Source of the DNA: Paracoccus wurundjeri | GTDB lineage: Bacteria > Pseudomonadota > Alphaproteobacteria > Rhodobacterales > Rhodobacteraceae | Direction of reading: 5' to 3' | Length of the DNA stretch: 64,000 nt | NCBI RefSeq assembly: GCF_030678915.1 | Contig: NZ_JAUUTZ010000013.1 | Location: 1-64,000 of the forward strand | Shown: positions 59,536-64,000 of the stretch, in pieces | Layout of the letters: every line of letters begins with the position of its first letter | Position numbering within the stretch: position 1 is the first letter of the stretch | Translations under genes and position numbers: made by a program | Notes under the pieces: generated by a model | The model's database searches: none | What the model was told of the DNA's origin: nothing | What the model saw: the letters and a program-made list of their open reading frames with translations, nothing else

Positions 59536-60759
59536 CTATATATCGTAAGCGCCACCGGACTTGGCAAGATCCCGCAAACGGTTCAGCAATGGCGCGGGAT
59601 CTCCTGCCCGACATTGCAGAAGCACTTGCGCGGCCTTTCCCATCCGGTGCGCCGCGGCGGGATCCCCGGCCAGCCGCACCAGTTCCGCGCCAAGCGTCCC
59701 GGCATCGACCCGCAACGCCGCCCCGGCTTCCGCAAGGGCGGCATAATTGGCGGCGTGATTATCCACATGGGGGCCATTCAGGATCGCGCAGCGATAGGCT
59801 GCGGGCTCCCACGGGGTATGCCCGCCGATATCCGCAAGAGAGCCGCCGACGAAGCAGATCCCCGCCTTCGCATACCAGCGGGGCATCTCACCCAATGTAT
59901 CGGCCAGCAGGAGAGGCGCATCCTCTGCCCCTTCCGAGCGGCGCATGACATCCAGCCCCCGCGCGGCGATCAATGCGGCGATATCCGCGCCCCGTTGCGG
60001 GTGGCGCGGTGCGAGGACCAGCCGCAGATCCGGATGCACGGCACGCGCCGCAAGCCATGCGTCCAGGATCGGCGCGTCCTCACCTTCATGGGTCGAGGCG
60101 GCAAGCACGGTCATATCGCGCGCCGGATCGTCGGCGGGCGGCACGACCTGCGCGGGTGCCAGCAGTTTCAGGTCGAGCCGGAGAAGAATTGCCGAATCCG
60201 CAAGCCCCAGTTGGCGCAAACGCGCCTCGCTTCGCTCGTCCTGTGCCGACAACGCCGCGATCCGGCCAAGCACCGGCGAAATCAGCCCGCGCATCCGCGC
60301 CCATCTGCGGGCCGAGCGTTCGGATATCCGCGCGCCGATCACCGCCTGCGGAATGCCGCGATCGGCAAGCATCCGCGATCTGAGCGGCCATATTTCGGCT
60401 TCGACAGTCAGGACAAGCCGAGGCTGGACCGCATTCAGAAAGCGGTCCAGCGCGCCCGGCACGTCAAGCGGAGCCAGACGCACCGGCAGACCCCATTCGG
60501 CAACCATATCGCGACCGGTCTGGCTGTTTGCGGTGATCAGCAGACTGTAATCGGCTGCCAGCGCCTGAATGATCGGGCGGGCCGAGGTCAGTTCACCGAC
60601 CGAGGCCCCATGTATCCAGATATCGGCGCGCGCAGAGGGGCTATCCAGCACGAGTCGCTGTCGCAATGCCGCCGATCCGCTGATCCGGACACGCAATCGC
60701 AAGATCATTTCGATCAGTCGCGAGATTATCCGGTAGATCGTCAGCATTGGCGAATCCAT
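59536..60759 (-). CDS. waaA: Kdo transferase
   Basis: This 407-residue 3-deoxy-D-manno-octulosonic acid transferase (KdtA) has an N-terminal anchor and glycosyltransferase N domain (WIHGASVGELTSARPIIQAL, VLTVEAEIWPLRSRMLADRG) and C-terminal GICFVGGSLADIGGHTPWEP. It adds Kdo to lipid A. GGGGG is five bases before the ATG. The end lies near the DUF1178 gene. Confidence 0.95.
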   Translation of the reverse strand: MDSPMLTIYRIISRLIEMILRLRVRISGSAALRQRLVLDSPSARADIWIHGASVGELTSARPIIQALAADYSLLITANSQTGRDMVAEWGLPVRLAPLDVPGALDRFLNAVQPRLVLTVEAEIWPLRSRMLADRGIPQAVIGARISERSARRWARMRGLISPVLGRIAALSAQDERSEARLRQLGLADSAILLRLDLKLLAPAQVVPPADDPARDMTVLAASTHEGEDAPILDAWLAARAVHPDLRLVLAPRHPQRGADIAALIAARGLDVMRRSEGAEDAPLLLADTLGEMPRWYAKAGICFVGGSLADIGGHTPWEPAAYRCAILNGPHVDNHAANYAALAEAGAALRVDAGTLGAELVRLAGDPAAAHRMGKAAQVLLQCRAGDPAPLLNRLRDLAKSGGAYDI

Positions 60760-60831
60760 TCAGGCCCCCGTCAGTGACGCAAGCCGGGCGGGGAAGACAG
60801 TGGTGGCCCATGGTTTAGGGTCAGTTTCCAT

Positions 60832-62223
60832 CTATCCCTTCAGCAATGCCGCAAGTTCCGCCTGTTTCTCGGCCACCAATGCCGCATCACCGTCGGATTC
60901 GAGATTCAGGCGCACGACCGGCTCGGTATTCGATTTCCGCAGGTTGAAGCGCCATTTGCCGAAATTCAGCGATACACCGTCAAGATCGTCGCGGCTGTCG
61001 GCCTGCGCCTCGTAACGTTCGATCAGACGGGCAATCGCCGCGTCGGGATCACTGATCTGGTAATTCGTCTCGCCCGAAGAGGGATAAAGCCGCATCCGCT
61101 CTTCCAGCAATTCGGCCAGCGTCTTGCCCTTGCGCGAGAGTAGTTCGACCATCAGCAGCCAGGGGATCATTCCGCTGTCGCAATAGTAGAAATCGCGGAA
61201 ATAATGATGGGCCGACATCTCGCCGCCATAGATCGCGCCGGTATCGCGCATCTTGCGCTTGATGAAGGCATGGCCGGTCTTGCTGACAACGGCTTCGCCG
61301 CCGGCCTCTTCGATCATGGCGCGGGTGTTCATGATGACGCGGGGGTCATGCACAACTTTCTCGCCGGGGGATTTTTCAAGGAAAGCCGCACCCAGCAGCC
61401 CGACGATATATTCGCCGGGAATGAAGCGGCCATTCTCATCGAAGAAGAAACAGCGGTCGAAATCGCCGTCCCATGCGACGCCCAGATCGGCATTCTCAGA
61501 TTTGACCGCCGCGACCGTGGGCGGCTGGTTCTCCGGCAGAAGCGGGTTCGGGATGCCGTTCGGGAAGCTGGAATCGACATTGTGGTGCAGCCGGATGAAC
61601 TCCAAAGGCGCACCGCGGCGCTGCAATTCCGCCGCGATGGCGTCAAAGGTCGGGCCGGCAGTGCCGTTCCCGGCATTGACCAGAATCTTCATCGGTCGCA
61701 GCGCGGAAATATCGACGAAATCCGCCATCGCGCTGGCATATTCCGCCCGCGCATGGCTGAAATCGCTGACCTCGCCCTTTTTCGCCGCAGGGGCGAATAC
61801 CCCGGATGTCGCGAGTTCCACGATGGGCGGCAGTTCCGTCGCCGGATCCAGCGGGGCGGAACCGCGCCCGACGATCTTCATGCCGTTGTAATTGATCGGG
61901 TTATGCGAGGCAGTGACCTCGATCCCGCCGTCGGTGTCATGGAAACCGGTATGGAAATAGACTTCCTCGGTGCCCGCCAGCCCCAGATCCAGAACATCCG
62001 TTCCGCCATCCGTCAGCCCCTCGATCAGGGCCTGCGCCAGTTCGGGCGAGCTTGCGCGGCTGTCGCGGCCGACAACGACCCGCTGCGCCTGCCGCGCTTC
62101 GGCGAATGCCCGGCCGATCCGGTAAGCAATATCGGCGTCCAGATTGACCCCCAGTTCACCCCTTACATCATATGCCTTGAAACAGGTTACATCACGGTGC
62201 CCGAGATTGTTCCGATCACTCAT
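60832..62223 (-). CDS. manB: Phosphomannomutase/phosphoglucomutase
   Basis: This 463-residue member of the alpha-D-phosphohexomutase family has active Ser106 in EVTASHNPINYNGMKIVG, the metal loop DLGVAWDGDFDRCFFFDENG and the sugar loop GGEMSAHHYFRDFYYCDSG. It interconverts hexose 1- and 6-phosphates for surface polysaccharides. Symbol could also be algC or cpsG; specificity cannot be fixed from sequence. Confidence 0.93.
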   Translation of the reverse strand: MSDRNNLGHRDVTCFKAYDVRGELGVNLDADIAYRIGRAFAEARQAQRVVVGRDSRASSPELAQALIEGLTDGGTDVLDLGLAGTEEVYFHTGFHDTDGGIEVTASHNPINYNGMKIVGRGSAPLDPATELPPIVELATSGVFAPAAKKGEVSDFSHARAEYASAMADFVDISALRPMKILVNAGNGTAGPTFDAIAAELQRRGAPLEFIRLHHNVDSSFPNGIPNPLLPENQPPTVAAVKSENADLGVAWDGDFDRCFFFDENGRFIPGEYIVGLLGAAFLEKSPGEKVVHDPRVIMNTRAMIEEAGGEAVVSKTGHAFIKRKMRDTGAIYGGEMSAHHYFRDFYYCDSGMIPWLLMVELLSRKGKTLAELLEERMRLYPSSGETNYQISDPDAAIARLIERYEAQADSRDDLDGVSLNFGKWRFNLRKSNTEPVVRLNLESDGDAALVAEKQAELAALLKG

Positions 62224-62364
62224 AAGCGCTTCCTCTTGCTGCGCGGCTTTTCGGGCACAGCGCTACCAGCTTGCCGCCGAAATGCAAGTCTCTGGTCCTT
62301 TGGGCGGAGGTGACGCAGAGTGCCGGAATAGCTAGACGGGGCGAAAGCAACCAAGGGGATTCGC

Positions 62365-62766
62365 ATGGACATCAAAGCGCTGATCGCAGCCTATTTCGAC
62401 GCCTTCAATGCCGGGCAGACCGACCGGATGCTGGACCTGCTGCATGATGAGATCGAACATCACGTCAATGAAGGGCAGATCCGCAAGGGCAAGAAACTAT
62501 TCGCGGAATTCAATGCCCATATGACCGAATGCTACCGGGAAAACCTGACCGATATGGTGATTTTCGCCAATGACGCCGGGGATCGCGCGGCGGCGGAATA
62601 TGTAGTGAACGGTACCTATCTCAAGACCGATGAAGGACTGCCACCGGCATCGGGCCAGACTTACCGCCTGCCCGCCGGATCGTTCTTCACCATTCAGGGT
62701 GGCAAGATCTCGCGCGTGACGACCTATTACAACCTTGGCGAATGGACCCGGCAGATCAGCACATGA
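62365..62766 (+). CDS. SnoaL/ketosteroid isomerase-like protein
   Basis: This 133-residue NTF2-like fold protein has DIKALIAAYFDAFNAGQTDR, IEHHVNEGQIRKGKKLFAEF and SFFTIQGGKISRVTTYYNLG. Such proteins are isomerases, hydrolases or ligand binders; this subgroup has no assigned substrate. AAGGGGATTCGC precedes the ATG. Its stop overlaps the GNAT start (ATGA), so the last three genes form an operon. Confidence 0.87.
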   Translation: MDIKALIAAYFDAFNAGQTDRMLDLLHDEIEHHVNEGQIRKGKKLFAEFNAHMTECYRENLTDMVIFANDAGDRAAAEYVVNGTYLKTDEGLPPASGQTYRLPAGSFFTIQGGKISRVTTYYNLGEWTRQIST

Positions 62767-63347
62767 GCGTGAAGACGGAAATCCTGACCGGCGCGGCGCT
62801 CGAATCGGCGCTGGGCGATGTCGCGCGGCTGCGAATCGCGGTGTTCCGGTCATGGCCCTATCTCTATGACGGCGATCTGGAATATGAACGGAATTACCTT
62901 GCCGCCTATCAGTCGCCGGGGGCGGTGGTGGTTGCCGCATTCGACGGCAACCGGATCGTCGGGGCCTCGACCGGCGCGCCCATGACGGACCATGCCGGGG
63001 ATTTCGCGGCAGCCTTCCGCGACCGGCCAGAACCGCTTTCCGAGATCTTCTATTGCGCGGAATCGGTTCTGCTGCCCGAATATCGCGGGCATGGGCTGGG
63101 TCACGCCTTTTTCGACGCGCGCGAGGAACATGCCCGTAGTCTTGGCGCCCGCTATACCGCCTTTTGCAGCGTCAGCCGCCCTGCGGATCACCCCGCCCGG
63201 CCTGCGGATTACCGGCCCTTGGATGGGTTCTGGCGCAAACGCGGCTATGAACCCCTGCCCGGAGTAGTGGCACATTTTTCGTGGAAAGATGTGGGCGACG
63301 AATTACAATCCGAAAAACCGCTGCAATTCTGGATGAGGGCTTTATGA
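62763..63347 (+). CDS. GNAT N-acetyltransferase
   Basis: The protein is 194 residues from MSVKTEILTGAALESALGDV. Acetyl-CoA loop: AESVLLPEYRGHGLGHAFFD; C-terminal GFWRKRGYEPLPGVVAHFSW. Substrate unknown. It overlaps both neighbours by 4 bases and probably works with the adjacent carbon-nitrogen hydrolase, a frequent pairing in alphaproteobacteria. Confidence 0.88.
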   Translation: MSVKTEILTGAALESALGDVARLRIAVFRSWPYLYDGDLEYERNYLAAYQSPGAVVVAAFDGNRIVGASTGAPMTDHAGDFAAAFRDRPEPLSEIFYCAESVLLPEYRGHGLGHAFFDAREEHARSLGARYTAFCSVSRPADHPARPADYRPLDGFWRKRGYEPLPGVVAHFSWKDVGDELQSEKPLQFWMRAL

Positions 63348-64000
63348 AGATCGCGACTGCCGCTTATGCGCTGGACTGGTTCGACAATTTCGCCGCCTAT
63401 GAGGCCAAGCTGACGAAATGGGTTCAACAGGCCGCGGATGCCGATCTTCTGGTTTTCCCGGAATATGGCGCGATGGAGCTTGCCTCGCTTGGCGGAACCG
63501 CGATCGCGGGCGACACCGAGGCATCGCTGCATGAGGTGGCCCGCCATGCCGAGGCGGCAGCGGATCTGCACATTCGGCTTGCGCGGGAGCATGGCTGCCA
63601 CATCCTTGCGGCATCCGGCCCGGCCTTCGAGGGCGATCGCCCGGTGAACAGGGCGGTTCTGTTCGGACCGGGCGGACGGATCGGCCATCAGGACAAGCAG
63701 ATCATGACCCGTTATGAGCGCGACGAGATGGATGTCACCGGCGCGCCGGGTCTGAAGATTTTCGACACGGAACTGGGCCGGATCGGGATCCTGATCTGCT
63801 ATGACAGCGAATTTCCACTGCTTGGCCGCATTCTGGCCAAGGCAGGGGTGGAACTGATCCTTGTCCCAAGCTGCACCGATACGGTCGCGGGTTTTCACCG
63901 GGTCCGGATCGGGGCAATGGCCCGTGCGCTTGAAAGCCAGTGCGTCGTCGTGCATTCGCCCACTGTCGGGCAGAACGACTGGCTACAGGTGGCGGATGAG
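63344..64000 (+). CDS. Carbon-nitrogen hydrolase (nitrilase superfamily), cut by right edge
   Basis: The first 219 codons are present; the gene continues past the window. The catalytic triad is complete: Glu40 in LLVFPEYGAMEL, Lys118 in GHQDKQIMTRYERDE and Cys152 in ILICYDSEFPLLGRI. It hydrolyses a C-N bond (amide or nitrile), possibly of the C-N hydrolase group linked to GNAT proteins. ATG overlaps the GNAT stop. Confidence 0.92.
   Translation, partial: MKIATAAYALDWFDNFAAYEAKLTKWVQQAADADLLVFPEYGAMELASLGGTAIAGDTEASLHEVARHAEAAADLHIRLAREHGCHILAASGPAFEGDRPVNRAVLFGPGGRIGHQDKQIMTRYERDEMDVTGAPGLKIFDTELGRIGILICYDSEFPLLGRILAKAGVELILVPSCTDTVAGFHRVRIGAMARALESQCVVVHSPTVGQNDWLQVADE

Noticed and set aside
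1..64000. tRNA, rRNA and CRISPR arrays
   Set aside because: Gaps between genes were read for clover-leaf arms, rRNA sequence and regularly spaced repeats; none were seen.

Overview
The window looks like a chromosomal segment of a high-GC marine or halotolerant alphaproteobacterium of the Rhodobacterales (Paracoccus/Rhodobacter-like). The evidence is an RcGTA-type gene transfer agent cluster in canonical order, a petP-petR pair beside ilvE, an enuR-ueh-eut-doe ectoine catabolic block, and kdsD-lptC-lptA-lptB-hpf-ptsN without rpoN. No rRNA, tRNA or CRISPR was found. Genus is not determined.

Layout. 1-705: start of an AT-richer Hint-domain gene cut by the left edge. 970-15990, minus strand: a full GTA head/tail cluster (g1 to g15, plus g3.5, g10.1 and a DUF2793 gene), mostly coupled by 4-14 nt overlaps. 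It is interrupted by sense-strand intrinsic-terminator-like hairpins in the leader before g1, just before the portal gene, and after the capsid gene. 16360-16836: a small membrane protein. 16881-27632: ectoine/hydroxyectoine uptake (TRAP transporter UehABC plus UspA) and degradation (EutABC, DoeAB), with the MocR regulator EnuR and a divergent Lrp/AsnC regulator. doeC and doeD, needed to reach aspartate, are not here.

27925-38142: mixed housekeeping genes, namely apt, a flavin reductase, GNAT, EcsC, a RecD-like helicase, a PIG-L deacetylase followed by a NagB-like deaminase lacking one catalytic Asp, a family-4-type uracil-DNA glycosylase, petP/petR, ilvE and a 62-codon gene with its own good promoter. 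38200-42934: envelope and nitrogen-PTS genes (ptsN, hpf, lptB, lptA, lptC, kdsD) and an RNase D-like exonuclease. 43255-49559, plus strand: a MoxR-DUF58-DUF4381-VWA-VWA-TPR-BatD operon broken twice by palindromic repeats. 49570-54463: osmoregulated periplasmic glucan genes opgG-opgH-opgC. 54626-58197: ptsP (EI-Ntr) and lysC. 58470-62223: SDR, DUF1178, Kdo transferase and phosphomannomutase. 62365-64000: SnoaL-like protein, GNAT and a carbon-nitrogen hydrolase cut by the right edge.

The most notable non-gene structure is a set of dispersed repeats. Family A has the core CTTCTTTGCNCAAATACCT plus G/C hairpins (6 copies). Family B is a roughly 120-bp inverted-repeat element with an internal TTTATGGYGCAACCCC block (4 copies, each in the sense orientation of a surrounding or preceding gene). 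Module C has the core TGCGGCCCTTGATTCCG (6 copies, sometimes fused to B). Repeats A, B and C cluster around the terL-portal gap of the GTA, which also carries one of the terminators. Starts were chosen from Shine-Dalgarno sequences, overlaps and promoters. Several longer reading frames were shortened because their extensions lie in repeats or upstream of promoters.
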